A stretch of DNA of 64,000 nucleotides from Rhopalosiphum padi (GCF_020882245.1 NC_083598.1:14563178-14627177), one strand, 5' to 3'; positions 48,433 to 61,949 are shown, counted from the first letter of the stretch. Notes: generated from the letters alone by a model not told the origin. Translations and numbers: made by a program.

Positions 48433-51400
48433 ATTGGAAACTTTATTTCTCTTTTAAATTTCCAATTTCATTGATATTTCAATTTAAAATGTGTATAATA
48501 AAAAAATAAGTTGAATCTCTTATTTTCATTTATATAAGTACCTAATATAACCACAATTATTTTATAGAAAATGGCAATTGTCAATACGAATTATATTTTT
48601 AACAAAATTACAAATTATTATTTATACGGTGATAAAATGATTAAACCTTAACTCATGAGGACAAATCCGTTACATTAAAATGTATTAATTATTTAAAAAT
48701 GATTTATGGATAGAACATCGTGTAAAAAAATTACTTATGAATGATATAAATGTTTTTTTTCTAGGGTAATATATTATAAATATATAATAGTATATTAAAA
48801 TTATTGTTCTTTACATTTGCTTAAAATTGTGATAATATTTATCTAGAAAATTAAATATTTTTAAATAGTCATACACATTTTCAAAAAATTAAGGCTAAAC
48901 CCCTTTGAGTAAAAATATATTTTTTGTTATTTTATCGCACGGTTGGTCATTTGGGAAATGTTTTTAAATTGAGTGCTAGTGGGTTTAGATATAAGTAAAA
49001 TAATGAGATGACGCTGAGAACGTTTTTGTTAATGATACATTTAATTACACTATTAAACTATTTTTTTTCTCACTTTTTTGTAAGACATTATTTTGTCCCT
49101 GGGGGATATACTTTCTTAGAGTCGAAATCAACAGAAATTATGAAGCTCTATTATGATTTAGAATTGTGTATTCAAATTTTTAACAAATGTATTGTAACGT
49201 GGTCGGGGAAACCTTGTTACGATATTAGTTATTCAGATGAGGTTTTCTATTCCTTATGGATAAGTTTTCCGTAGTTGCAGGGTGTTAGAGACCTGTATAT
49301 GAGGTGTTTATCAATAATAACTAATAAGACACGTCTGGGTTATATATCTATATAATAATGATATATTTAAAATAATACTTTACAGTGGCAGATGGCTGTT
49401 AATAATTGTACTGCTGAGTTCGCTCGCGTTGATGGTTAGTGTCAAACTGGTAGTGTATTAGTGTCATTTTAATATATTAAATAATAATTCGGACGTGTAA
49501 AAAGTGTAGAGTGTCTATATTTAGTTATTTTGTATTAATCAATCATATAGGTCATATATAGGTAGAACACGATTGAAAACGGTCCTGATCGGCCGTATCT
49601 TATTTAATAACACGATCGAAAACGTTTTTACCTATTTACTTTTATGCAACGTTGTCGCATTGATTAAAAATAAAAAATAGTAGTTGATATTAAATTTTAA
49701 TATGCTATATATTATCAACATTTGATATAGATTTATTTATCATTTAAAAAAATATACAAACATCAATTATTTTTCAGTTTAAGATATAATTTAAATTTTT
49801 TTCCAAAATACTTATTTCCAGTTAATTTTAGATACCCTATGAAGTCATGATATCTTTAGTTTTTTCAAACTCTTAGTAAGAATTAATTATATAAATAATA
49901 CGATCATAGTCATTACTGTCCATGGTTTTGATAATATTGTCTTCGATTGATTTCATTATAGTAGGTACCTGCTACCTACTATAATAGATAATATACATGA
50001 TATAATATAGTTTATTACCTATAACTACCTATATCAAGGGTTATGCATTTCAATTTCTTTGTAGGTGTAGGAGTAACAAAAATATAAACCTATAACCTAT
50101 ACTATGTGTCTATATAATATACAATTTTTCTAATCGAACGAATAGAACTAGTATTGTTTTGAATAGAATTAATTAAAGTCATATGATGTTACCATGTTTA
50201 ATTCGGTTATATTGAACTTATATGCACTTACTAAATTATCCGCATTCCAATCCCATTGTACATCAAGCACAATTTCCATTAAATAATTTTAATTCCTGTG
50301 GTGCCTATTCGTAAGCTGGTTTCATTCATTTGGTTATTTTCGAGTCATCCTGTCGAGAAGAGAAATAAGAGAAAATTGAATTATGCGTCCCAGCATCAGA
50401 CTTCTTGTTGCCTCTATGATTGTGACTGTGTAAACATAATTTGTCAAGTAGAAAGCCTTTCTCTCAGTCTCGTGAGATTTATAATATATTATATAATTTT
50501 TTTACAATTATCGAATTCCTGTATTTTTTACATAGGTAAAACCACAAGAGCAAAAAAAAAGTTATATGATCATAAATTGTAAGTCTAAGAAAATTGTATT
50601 ACTTAGTATAATTTTATAAGAAATTAATTAATTTTTATATTATATTATATTATATATTTTTTTTTTTTTTTTTAACAGTGTTTTTTTCAAGTTTATGTTT
50701 TATTTATATGATAAAATATAATAAATGACTTTATTATCGTTAGCAAAATATTCAAAATTTATTTATCACAGTCTATCTTTTAAAAGATAAAATATAGTGT
50801 GCTATCAATGTGTTTGAAGAGTAATTTCATTTTATTAAATTGTTCTATTTTATAGTTAGTTATAGTTTTATTAATAGCTGAAATTAAAATAAATATATTT
50901 TACATAAATTAGGTACATAGGTAGTTATTTATTGAAGTGATTAAAATAAAATAATATAAACTATTGTGTTAGTTAATTTATTATATTATAGTATTAGTAT
51001 ATTATAAAATTGTAATTTAAAAATATCGGCAAGTGGGTATATACTGCTCTGTTGTATATTAGCCCAGCTAGTAATATATAAATTATAAATGATAATAAAA
51101 AACAAATACCCGGGTAACTATAAAGTATTCAATAATTTTAGTAACAAATTACAAAATTTTAAATTTTAAACAATTAATAATTATAATAACCATTTGTCAG
51201 ATAATAAAAATAAAAGTCAATTAATTAAAATGTATGTGCATTAATAATAGTTTAAATAACTATAATGCATACATATATATATACAATATTTTGTATATAA
51301 GTAATTAATTGGCTCATAATATACTTAGCAATATTCTTCTAGAATTACGTAATTTGGTATACTTTTATTTAAATATTTGTTGTTTTCAGTAAAGGTATGT

Positions 51401-52774
51401 AAACATTTAAGTCATTATTAAAACTGTATAATACTGTAGGGTTCGTAGGAAGTATAATATTGATGCCATTATGCTATCAATTTAAAATATTACTAATATT
51501 AACATATACATATAATACAATCTACCTATATTAAATTATTTATTTTAATTTTGATTAAGTATAATATATACCTATATAAAATAAAATAATACCAAAAATA
51601 ATTTAATAATTCAAATTAATTAGAATAATATTGTTGCTACTATATTATAAACATGATCATTACACACCATACACGTATGATAAGTGCACTTAAATAACTA
51701 CTTCGAAAATTGATCAACTAGATACTATATATACATTTTGAAAAATTCTATGTTTATGGAAAGGTAGTTAAAAGATTTAAAACACCTGACAAGAGATAAT
51801 TTATCCCAGACTGTAAGGTTATCTAAACTGTTTTGATGTGGATACTGTAGTATTGTGGGAGATTTAACAGCACCAACTGGATTTTCAATTTAATGGTATA
51901 CGCATATTAATTATGCAGAATAATTAATTTATACTGTAGACAAGACCGAAAAGCCATATAATATAAACTCATAAATTAACTATTAGACGGTGCACAATAA
52001 AAAATATATTATATAGACTGTAAATTATTTATATATTTTTTAAAGCATAAAACCAAATTTTACAAATAATTACCCAGTATTTATAATTTATAAATCAAAA
52101 ATCTAAGTTAAAAGCTTAAATTATAACACTCAAATACATTTTATAAATTACTTTAAAGTTTAAAAGTAATATACATATTCAACGTTACAAATTTGAATAT
52201 ATTTTTTATATTATGTAGGTACTAATTAATTAATATTCAGTATAGTACTGACTACAGTACATGCAAATTAAAAGGAAGTAAAAACTAAAAAGTATGCCAC
52301 ATATCGTCATATCGACCCCATCAATAATAATATTATATTATAATAGATTATTATAAAAATATAAATTTTAAACTTACTAATACATCTAAGCAATCATTTT
52401 ATTAAAAAATATATATTAATTTAATAATCACGACGAAATACTCATTCAGTCTAAATTTTGTTTCAAGATGTATAATTTTATCACAACATTTAATTTTATT
52501 TTTAAATATAACCAGTGTATATGGTCTAGTACTCTAGTATAATATAAGAATTATTTTAAAATTTCAGACTAACATACAATAATAGGAAAAATTTTTTACA
52601 ATTGTCAATTATTTTGTTAAGTAAAGATAATTACATTTAATCCAACCCCTAAAAATTGTTTTTTATGTGTGACTGCAATATTGTTTATATAAAAATGTCA
52701 AATGGACTTGGTTTACTGTTAATGTATGACATAATATTTTAATTATTATGATTTTTTTTTACATATTTTCGCTA
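48433..52774. other. Long AT-rich non-coding stretch
   Basis: About 4.3 kb. A run of 17 T at 50657-50673 might be a reversed poly(A) tail, but no element body was found. ATG frames of 88 and 94 codons near 49008-49274 and 50298-50582 match no known family and lack supporting signals. Confidence 0.45.
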
Positions 52775-53196
52775 TGGAAACTGGGAAGGGAAGACAGCTT
52801 ACGTACAATATAGAGAATGTGTGATCAGCAGAATCTATTTTATGCTGTTAGCTTTAATACTAAAATCAATTAAACTATTATCAAACTTAAATGCAAGAAT
52901 ATTATTCAGGACATCAAGTAGGCTTTTATTGATATTTTTATTTTAAATTGAGTTAAAACTATGTAACATTTTAAAACTTTAAAATGCTCATAACTCATTT
53001 TAAAATTAAAATATTAATAATAAAAGCCTACATGATGCCCGATCTAGTATCTTACCTTTAAACTAAATAATAAATTAATTTACTCAAATATTAAAACAAA
53101 TAGCTTAAATAGTAAATGGATTTACTGAACTCAAATTTGCTACGGTATACGTTAGTAAAAGACGAAGACAGCAATGCGGGCACGACGTCCTCTTAA
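52775..53196. mobile_element. Palindromic MITE, same family as 44320-44562 and related at its end to 9838-10265
   Basis: The two halves are inverted copies: GACATCAAGTAGGCTTTTAT (52911-52930) pairs with the reverse complement of ATAAAAGCCTACATGATGCC (53021-53040), and pairing continues outward at lower identity. The right tip, read outward on the other strand, is TTAAGAGGACGTCGTGCCCG. This matches the GAGGACGCTATACCCGC tip and TTAA site of the element at 9838-10265. The left tip is degraded and its boundary approximate. No ORF. Confidence 0.7.
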
Positions 53197-55194
53197 TTCC
53201 TATTATTATTTAGTGATACATGGAACATTTTTGAGAATTCGAGGTGACGTGGTACACAGATGATGGAAGGAGAGAATATGATACATTATATCATGACGTA
53301 TGATGAATTTCTGCCGAAATGACTATTTCAAATAGTGTAACTTTCAAATAAATCTGACACAACAAATAAAGTATGAAATAAGTAGATACATTGAATATAT
53401 CAAACAACTTTGACGATAGTAGTGATCTTTAATAAAAATAAAAACAGTAAAGATTTCAACGTAATGATAACTAATGCGCATAATATGAATGTACACAATA
53501 TACTAATATAGGTTCATACCAATAACTTTAATCTATTACAAAGATAAAAGAAATAGACTAAGACTTAGATAAAAAAAACTGTAAATATCATAATATATTT
53601 TGTCTAGTATTATAATTTATAATAATATGCAAATGTTTCCCTAGGCTAATAATCATTGTCATTGAAGTCTTAATAATAATAATAAATAAGGTAAAATATA
53701 AATATAATATAATATATTACCAAAGAAATCCAAAAAACTGGAATTATATTCTATAAAATGTATTTAATATTTAGTTGTTTTTACTGTTATTGTATTAAAT
53801 TTTTTTAATAAACTATCGTTTAAAGTTATAAGTATTTAATAAATTGATAACAAAGGCACTATATTAAAATATTATTTTCAATTTTAATTACATATCATCA
53901 ACATAATTATATTAAATGATAATACGGGTTATTTTGTAATAACACGTACCTTATTGTGATGTAAATAAAAACACAGAACTGGAATATTTAGTAAATAATC
54001 CAATTTTATTAACTTTTAGTTTAGACATTATATGAATAATTATCCTAATAAACAAAATATAATATCTTGAAACTCACCGAATAAGTATTATAGTTAATAA
54101 TTAATTTAGTTTATTGTCTTTTGTAATAAGTAACAAAAATAAGATAAGTAAGTATTTTAGATGTTAAGGACTTAATATAGTGATATACAAAAAACAACCA
54201 ATATCCTAGTATTGTCAAAATGATTAAAGATTAAAACGTTATCGTGTATACAAGATAAAGTGGTAGGTATGCAATAATTCATAATATCTCAATTTGCATA
54301 AACGCTTCTGCAACAGATGTGTTTATTGCACTGACAGGAGAAATAAACGCGAATACGTGATATTGAAGCATAAGTACTAAACAACTCAAGATTTAGTGTT
54401 TGAATTAAATTAAAAAACTAAGAAACCAAAAGGTATCAAATAATAATGGTTTCGTGAATGAGAATTGGATTAAATGAATATAAAGTACGACCGACCGTAC
54501 GACAGGACATATTCAAGACAGACTAAGTAAATTGCAATTACAGCTTATATAAATTTCAAATATTAAAAAAGTAAAAGTTAGATCCTTATAATTATTATAT
54601 TAAACTGATGCTAAATGGTGAAAATGTATGAAAGATACATAAGAATGGTTTTATTATATATATATTATTAAATATAAAATATTAATATGAGTAATTTATT
54701 TTTCTATTGGTAATACAATAAGTTGAAATAATGTTTGGTAGAATAAATTGCATGTTTATATAATAATTATAATATTATATAATATTTAATTTCACATAAT
54801 ATTAGTAACTGCATTTATTATACCCTATAAGTCAATACAGAAATTCCGCTGAACGGTGTGAATAATAATATGTCCATGGTATATAAATATCTGAATATTA
54901 ATATCTAAATATTTTAAGAATTTCTTTGTGCAAGTTAATAAATAACGAAGTGGCAAAATATTTCAATTAACCATAAATAATATTTTTTGAATTGCAAAAA
55001 AATAACCAAAATCGTAATTTTTGTTTTAAATTTCAATTACATCAACATTTTAACTTCAAATGTCTATAAAAAAATGTTGCTTATGTATTTTTAAAATTAC
55101 TATGAACAGCCATATGGGGAACTTTGTATTCAATTTTTAAGACAGAAAAAAAATGGAAAACTTTTTTTTTTAAATAATGTTTATTTGTATATTT
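53197..55194. other. AT-rich non-coding stretch
   Basis: No gene or resolved repeat. A short inverted repeat, ATGATACATTATATCAT, lies near 53278. Confidence 0.45.
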
Positions 55195-55311
55195 ACAATC
55201 TAATAGATTATAATAATAATATTATTATAATTATAGATTATAATACGATATCGATATATGTGATTCGATATCGATAATTGAAAACATATCGTTGTGCATC
55301 ACTACAATCTA
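55195..55311 (-). mobile_element. Possible short hAT fragment flanked by ACAATCTA
   Basis: ACAATCTA is repeated exactly at 55195-55202 and 55304-55311. The right inner end on the other strand reads AGTGATGCACAACGATATG, like hAT ends starting CAGTGATGCAC. The left inner end is too degraded to confirm an inverted repeat. Inside are two CGATATCGATA motifs. Confidence 0.5.
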
Positions 55312-55329
55312 TACTATAATATGTACAAT

Positions 55330-56090
55330 AAGTAAATGTGAGGAGGGAATGACGGTGATTCGGCGGGGAAAAGAGTAGCTCATAGTAGAGCTACTCTTTA
55401 CAATTTTACATGAATGTGAGTAGTAATTATAAATTATTTAGAAGGTCTCTGGACCATTTCCGGTTTAGACGTCTGGTTGGGTTACCTGTAAGTGTTTTAA
55501 TGTGCAGTCTGTTTTTATACGCGGTTATCAGTGAAATGTCTACTTTTAAACGGTGTATTCCGATTTAGTTTTCGTTTATTTTTAGCAAAGTTATGGTTAT
55601 TTTTCCCAGGAAATAATCGTTAGCGACGACGACGCCGCGGCTATTGTTCATATTTATAGCTAAAGTTATTATATCTAAACATTATTCTTATAATATACAG
55701 TTATATATAGCTATTAATGTTACTATTTTACTTTTAATTAAACGAAAATAATAAAAGAACTCCTATCATAATATTATTTCGTACTAATTCGTATATCTAT
55801 TATTCGTTGCTACAGGTATAAGATATTTGTACATTTTATTATTTAATCATTCAGACACTAAATAATAATAACAAGTATATATGTAGCGAAAAAACCACCA
55901 CATTGCACTGGAGAACGACGTCAACACGCGGACGACCGACGTCATTACTCATTGCGGGACCGATTACGCGTGGATACTCGGGCAACGCGCGCTAAATTTA
56001 CGTGGCACTCAACGTGTGGACGGGGAACTTTGAAGTCTTCGTGTAGGGCAACGTTTGTGACGAACCACATGGAAAACATTTTGTACATTT
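55330..56090. promoter_or_regulatory. GC-enriched interval with CpG-rich core at 55890-56070
   Basis: Two GC-richer patches lie in AT-rich DNA. The second has dense CpG (GACGTCAACACGCGGACGAC near 55918). A GTAAGT donor hexamer lies at 55488-55493. No convincing coding frame crosses either patch. A regulatory or untranslated-exon role is inference from composition. Confidence 0.25.
55371..55398. repeat. Perfect 11-bp-stem hairpin
   Basis: AAGAGTAGCTC and GAGCTACTCTT flank a 6-nt loop (ATAGTA). Confidence 0.95.
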
Positions 56091-56099
56091 TTAACTATT

Positions 56100-59000
56100 A
56101 TGTAGCTAGTGTAAAAAAAAAAAAATATTTTTATAACTAATACTTCGAAATTTAATTTAAGTTTCCTCATAAGTACTTCATATTGAAACAAAAAAAATAT
56201 ATATACATATGAACTAAATATAATACTTTATATTTTTATGTAGACATTTTATTGCGAAGTTTAAGTTTGGTTGAAATTATATATACGTATACATATATAC
56301 AATTTTACTATTAATTTATTTTAAGATTATAAAATGTGCATGTAAATTTTTCCGGTACGTCTTTATTTTTATTTAAATATTCGAGATTAGCCCTTTTACA
56401 TTTTAGATAAATTAATTAGTATTACAGTATAGGTATGATATAAAATTATTAAGCACGCTATAACAAAAAAACATGTAAGCAATAATAATAATAAGTTACA
56501 ATAGGTAATAGGTACATAATTTATTATTAATGTACAGATTTCTAATTTATACATATTATATTTAGATACTCATATCATTTTTAATACAAATTTAAATAAA
56601 ATACATAATATTTAATAATGATCACTAGGTGGTAGTTGAAAAAAAATTAAAATAAAACACACACAGTTGACAGTTAATGTGTAGCTATAATACTAAATAT
56701 AGTTTTAATCTGTGGATTTTACCATCAGTGGAGTTAAAATGTTTTCAGATCAAAAATACGAACTGGTGGAATTCACATTTTTTTTTAAGGTAAACAAATC
56801 GTACCGGTGGAATTTTTATGTTTTAAATTCAACCCAAAAATCGACTACCTATAAATCAATGGAATTTACAATCACCCTACAGCAGACTTGGCGCTATTAC
56901 AAGTATTTAATATTTATATTTAACAGTTATAAAATTAGATATTTAAATTTCAAATAAAGAATAAAGATTTTAGGTATTTTTGTTGTAATTTAAAATATTT
57001 GACGTAAGAATTTGAAACTTTTACGTATATTATTAGATATTATTAATATATACATAGACATTTTCAAAACTTTCAAATTACATTGAACATTAATGTTTTT
57101 ACTCATGACGAGATACATTGGACTTCTTCTGTACAGCAAAGTAGTAACTACTTTCTTACTTTTTAAATTTGTAAATTTTTATACTACACCCGAAATATTA
57201 AATAGATTTAATTTTCTAACGGACAGCACCTTCGAAGTTGAAACGAGAAGCATTTTTTTCTGCTCTGAAAGAAAACGTTGGACACTTAAAAATCAAACAT
57301 AAATTCACCGTTTCACCTCAAAAACTAAAAAAATTACATTTTCACGATTGCATTAAACTATCCAGTATATAGTCAATATCAATATGTGTATTATAAGTCA
57401 GAAAATAATTAAAAGAAAAAATTCTGATTTTAATAAACAGAAAAATTAAAGAAATGGAGTTTTTTTATTCTGACAATATAATATATAATTTTAAATTTCA
57501 GTGGTCATTTGTAAGCTAAATATTAAAAAAATATATCATTTAAATAATCGTAAAAAGATATAGCTATAACATTTTTTTTATAGGTTTTTATAATTCAAAC
57601 GAATAGAATCCTGTTTTATCTTTTTATTACCTACATAGTTTGTTAAAGAGGGCATTTTTTAATCAAGAAGCTCATTTATATTTACAGCTAATGGTTATAA
57701 CTACGTAAATACTTCAATCTTGCTTCTCTTTCACACAGCATAATATCATGATTAGTAAAATAAAAATGATTTATTAATATTTATTATTAAAAAATGCAGG
57801 ATATTTTCCAAAAAATATTTTTTTTCAGTGGCAAAACTTTAATTTTAATTTACAAAATATAAAATTAAAATTTCACGAAACAACTTTCCTAATAATAAAT
57901 AATTTTTATGATTCTTATTATTATTATATAATATACGAGTATTATGTTTAAGAATACATTTTTCAAGGGTACCCTGATTTTCAATAATTGTTTAATAAAA
58001 TTTGAACACTGTGCAATAATGAAATTTGTAAAAATATCATACTTTATTTAGTAAGGTTATTTTTCATGTATTTATATCAACATTTTAATATTTATCCAGT
58101 AAGTATTTATTTCCTCGTTTGAAATTTATTATTAGTTTTATTATCATGTAATAAGTGTAATTACTAATTACTAATGACATTTAATTTACATGGTAGTATA
58201 TTGACTTATACTAGTTATACTTATTCCTTTTTTTTTCTTATATTAATATATAATATCTAAGATTTTTTTTAAATATTTTTACGATTTGGGTGAACAGATA
58301 AATAAACATTAGAGTTTAATAAGAACATTAGACAATGTATTAAAAATAAATAAAGAGTCATGTACCTATATAATATTAATACTATGTTGTTGTTTTTAGT
58401 ATTTACCTAGGTATTTTACTATATATATGTTTGTGTGTATTTCATTAAGTTAAAAAAAAATGTACACTTAAATAATACTAATTAAACACTTATTTGATAT
58501 GTATTTAATACTTATATAATATATTCATTAAATTTTTAAGTTTCTAAAATCAGAGAAAAACCTTGCTTAATGTACTGTGTGACATTTTTTAGTATACCTA
58601 TAATAGGTCCTAGACAACAATCAAACACTTGGTTTTGTTTTAAGCCATTATTTATATAGGCTCGTTACACAGCAAAATTAAACGCAAAAATGTATCTGAT
58701 GTGACTATATTATCTGATTGACGGCGCAACAGTACGTTGTCGACTATTTATGTCTTATGACGAAATAAAATAATAATTGGGTATGATTGGTCTCGTAAGT
58801 CGCACTGTATCAAATTGATTATTAGGTATAACGTACACATAATACCTAAATATACTGCCTATATTCTGCATGCATATTGCATAATATAATATATTATTAT
58901 CAGTTATTATAAATTAGAAGCTAGTTAAAAAATCACAACTTATAATAATATAATGTCGGATTAAACATTTTTTAAATATAGTATTATACTATTATCCAAT

Positions 59001-59730
59001 TCGCCTATTGTATGAGAAATAAGGTGGATTATTCGCAGACGGTTTGAAATTTTGTAATTTTTGTGATGACGAATTCGATAATTATATTGAAATTTAATGA
59101 AATTTTACCAGTTGTATTTAACGTCCATAATTTTAAATCATCCGTGTGATAATGATATGTGCTGTATTTTATTTATGGAACAATCAGTTTTCAAAATGTC
59201 AAAATTAGGCAAATAGTTTAATTTAAATTCCAGAAAATAACAAGTGCCCTTTTAAATCCTTCTTATTTAGGAGTTCTTAGAAGTATATAATATTATAAAT
59301 GTAGTAATTGATGCATCATTAGAGTATAAAATACCAACTAATCTATTTACATAAATATATATTCTAATCATCCGTCATATTAATATTAAGTAAAGGTAAA
59401 TACAAATCAATCTAATAATAAAGTCGGTTCTTCTAGTAAATACTCAATGGGATTGACAAATTTAAATTATCGAGAATGATGTTATAAGAATTGATGATGA
59501 TGTATTTCTAGGTATTTTAATATTTATACGTTTTAGTTACTCTGAAATCAGAGTTGACTGTTATCATTGTACCTACTCAATATTTAATGGTTTCTTTGGA
59601 GTCATTATCTAATTCATATCATAATCATATTTTCGCAGTATACTATAAATTTACCTATTGGAAATTATAGTATATTAATATTGATTTTCATTTAATTTAA
59701 AGTATAATAATAATAAATAATGAATATTAA
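56100..59730. other. AT-rich non-coding stretch
   Basis: About 3.6 kb. Loose repeats of a GGTGGAATT-type phrase occur at 56720-56870 (near 56728, 56764, 56813 and 56858) and could be a decayed minisatellite. Downstream exons expected for the MADF gene at 59733-59999 were not found. Confidence 0.45.
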
Positions 59731-59732
59731 AA

Positions 59733-59999
59733 TTACCTACTTTTAAAAATAATTGATTTGTTTACCTTTTTAAATTCTTTTTTGTATGCAGCTCTCATAT
59801 TCTCAATTTTCTTTTTTACAGTTGCGATACTAGCGTCATTGTCTATTATTTTTAACTTTTCTTTTAATAACTCAAGCGCCTGATTTCTTGCATCCTTGTT
59901 GCAGTACTCCTTAGAAGTAATGTCCCATAAACATGTAAACGATTTGTACAGTTCTAAAAAATCCGAAATCACTTCTCGTTCTGTTAAAACAGCAGTCAT
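59733..59999 (-). CDS. MADF-domain (Myb/SANT-like) DNA-binding protein, N-terminal exon
   Basis: From ATG at 59999 the frame encodes one MADF domain at about residues 10-80. The hallmarks are FLELYKSFTCLWD (residues 14-26), Tyr32, KDARNQALELLKEK (35-48), then VKKKIENMRAAYKKEFKKV (61-79). MADF domains bind DNA and occur in insect Adf-1-type regulators and in the Myb-like second protein of PIF/Harbinger transposons. The frame closes soon after the domain. A donor at KK/GTAAAC (exon end 59766) or at AGTAG/GTAATT (exon end 59737) would splice it onward, and a C-terminal half such as a BESS motif was not found. A 3' splice site (ACTTCCAG) ends at 60053, 54 bp before the ATG. It may be a host factor or a transposon-derived gene; MADF genes are strongly amplified in aphids. 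It is the most certain protein domain in the window. Confidence 0.75.
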   Translation of the reverse strand: MTAVLTEREVISDFLELYKSFTCLWDITSKEYCNKDARNQALELLKEKLKIIDNDASIATVKKKIENMRAAYKKEFKKVNKSIIFKSR

Positions 60000-60123
60000 T
60001 GTAAAATGTAAATGAATTAAATTTTAAAATGTTTTATATATTTTTAATTAAACTGGAAGTAGATACTAGGTACAGACGTGTTATCACGTTAACCTCAATA
60101 AACCAACTAAAATCCGCCCGACA

Positions 60124-60294
60124 GTGCTACACACTATATGATTTGGTCGGTCGGTCGGGCGATCAGATGGTATGGCCACCTGACAAGACCCGACAGGATT
60201 AAAGTCAGACGACACGTCTACATACGACCTGACATGACGTCTGATCTGACCAAATTATCCTGTCGGCCCGACCAAATTAGGTAGTGTGTAACAC
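60124..60294. mobile_element. 171-bp GC-rich palindromic element
   Basis: The left GTGCTACACACTATATGATT, followed by TGGTCGG, and the right end on the other strand, GTGTTACACACTACCTAATT followed by TGGTCGGG, form inverted ends. Inside, ACAGGAT and ATCCTGT and GATCAGA and TCTGATC also pair, so the whole element can fold. GACCAAATTA is also directly repeated in the right arm. A flanking duplication was not identified, so the superfamily is open. It lies just upstream of the MADF gene. Confidence 0.75.
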
Positions 60295-60299
60295 GCTTA

Positions 60300-61027
60300 A
60301 ATACATCATACGAGTTATTAGGCTGTATATGTATTCCTATTGGGTTTAATATTATACCTGCTCAATTCAAACAAAAAATAAATTTTTCAATGTAAGTACA
60401 AACAATATTATAATGCTACATAGAAATTATGCCATATTATTATCATCTTATAATGAAAAAAAATAGTTGAACAATATAATATTATTATAAACTTATAAAC
60501 AATATAAAATATAACCATTACTTCACACACATATTTTTATGATTGGTTAACACATATATCGAGGAGAATTTCGGCGTTTGTTTATTCTAGTATATCTTGG
60601 ATTCTGTAAATCCAGTAAGATAGACTACTACTCGAATATTAAAATATAGCTCACTATATCACCACTTACTTCAGTGCCATTCTATATCTAAACTCTACAC
60701 ACACACTCCAATCAAATTTTAAGCAAATATTCTTATTACTTTCCGATAAAAGCATCTACACGTTAAAAATACATTTTATTTGTATGTGAAACATTAAAAT
60801 ATGGAAAAAACTATTGTTGGCATTGTTTTTTTTTTTTTTTGTGTACATGCAACACGCGGCCATGGAGTATTGTACGTTTGCCGCGTATATTATTATAGTA
60901 TATCAACAAACGCGTCCGGCTCGAGCAAATACAAATTGTAAAGACAACATACGTGACACATGGGTTTTATATTATGTCGATATGCGTATCGACCCTAAAC
61001 TCTATGCATACAACTATAGCCTATAGG
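60300..61027. other. Non-coding stretch
   Basis: A run of 15 T lies near 60826-60840. A 70-codon plus-strand frame through a slightly GC-richer part (60814-61026) matches nothing known. No supported gene. Confidence 0.45.
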
Positions 61028-61783
61028 TACAGGGCGATTCACAAACATACTCATTCACATTTTTTTCTTTGATAATTAATTTATTCAAATGTTTAGTTTT
61101 TTAGATTTTTAAATAAACTGAAAGAGACCATATTTTAAAATTATTGTGATTTTCGTACCATTTAAGTAGTAACCCATGGGTAATACAATCTTTTGTTTTT
61201 ACTGTAGATTATTTGGTAGATATTTTTTTTTACGAATGTTGTAAAAATGTACCTAATTTATAATTCAAACAAGTAATTTCTCAATTATTAAAGTGTTTGT
61301 ACTAAGGACTGTAGTTCTTAAAAATTATATCACAAAAATATAAAATATATGTAATTTTGGATCTAGTAAGTATTACACTCCGATCATTTTTAAAAATGTT
61401 AAAAGTTGATTGATTAAATATTTTATTAATATTAATATAATTTTTATATCACCAAAGCTTCAATATGGATATTTCTTACAAATCCATTATCCTCAGTACA
61501 CAAAGTCAAATAACTTAGACAAATTTGTTCTATTTTTGATATTGAAGCGTCGACATTAAAAAAAATATGTTTTATAAATAATTTACAGTAGATAGGGAGG
61601 TTTACAATTTTAAAATCAAAAGTTTGTATCTTGACAACATATTTTTAAGTAGTAAAAAAAATCTCAGGAAATTTAAAATAGTATGTTCTTAACTAAATTT
61701 AAAAATGTTTAAAATCAGATTATAGATAAATTCATTCTCAAATAAAAATATTGGAGTGAGCATAGTTAGTGAACCACCCTGTA
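61028..61783. mobile_element. TA-flanked MITE, CAGGGTG family (best-preserved copy, 756 bp)
   Basis: The left end TACAGGGCGATTCACAAAC and, on the other strand, the right end TACAGGGTGGTTCACTAAC are inverted repeats with TA at both tips. There is no transposase ORF. Sister copies are 27751-28515 (full length, older) and 8479-9059 (deleted). TACAGGGTG...TTCA ends and a TA target are typical of Tc1/mariner-like elements, so it is probably moved by a mariner-type transposase encoded elsewhere. Confidence 0.85.
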
Positions 61784-61797
61784 TATATAATATATTT

Positions 61798-61814
61798 ACA
61801 CACACACACACACA
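61798..61814. repeat. (CA)n microsatellite
   Basis: Short CA dinucleotide run just outside the right end of the MITE. Confidence 0.9.
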
Positions 61815-61949
61815 TGTAATATATTTTTTACAAATACTTACACAGACACACTACATGAGCGTCGTAAACGTTAAAATCCAATTATCTGCCGCTAACGAAT
61901 TTTTCTTGTTACACCAGCCTGGGGGATTTATAGTGAAAGAATTATAGGT

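Noticed and set aside
49008..49274. 88-codon ATG frame
   Set aside because: Hydrophobic, low-complexity start and no recognisable family. No splice or poly(A) context.
50298..50582. 94-codon frame rich in S, L and I
   Set aside because: No ATG-context support, no domain, and the translation follows AT-rich and CT-repeat text.
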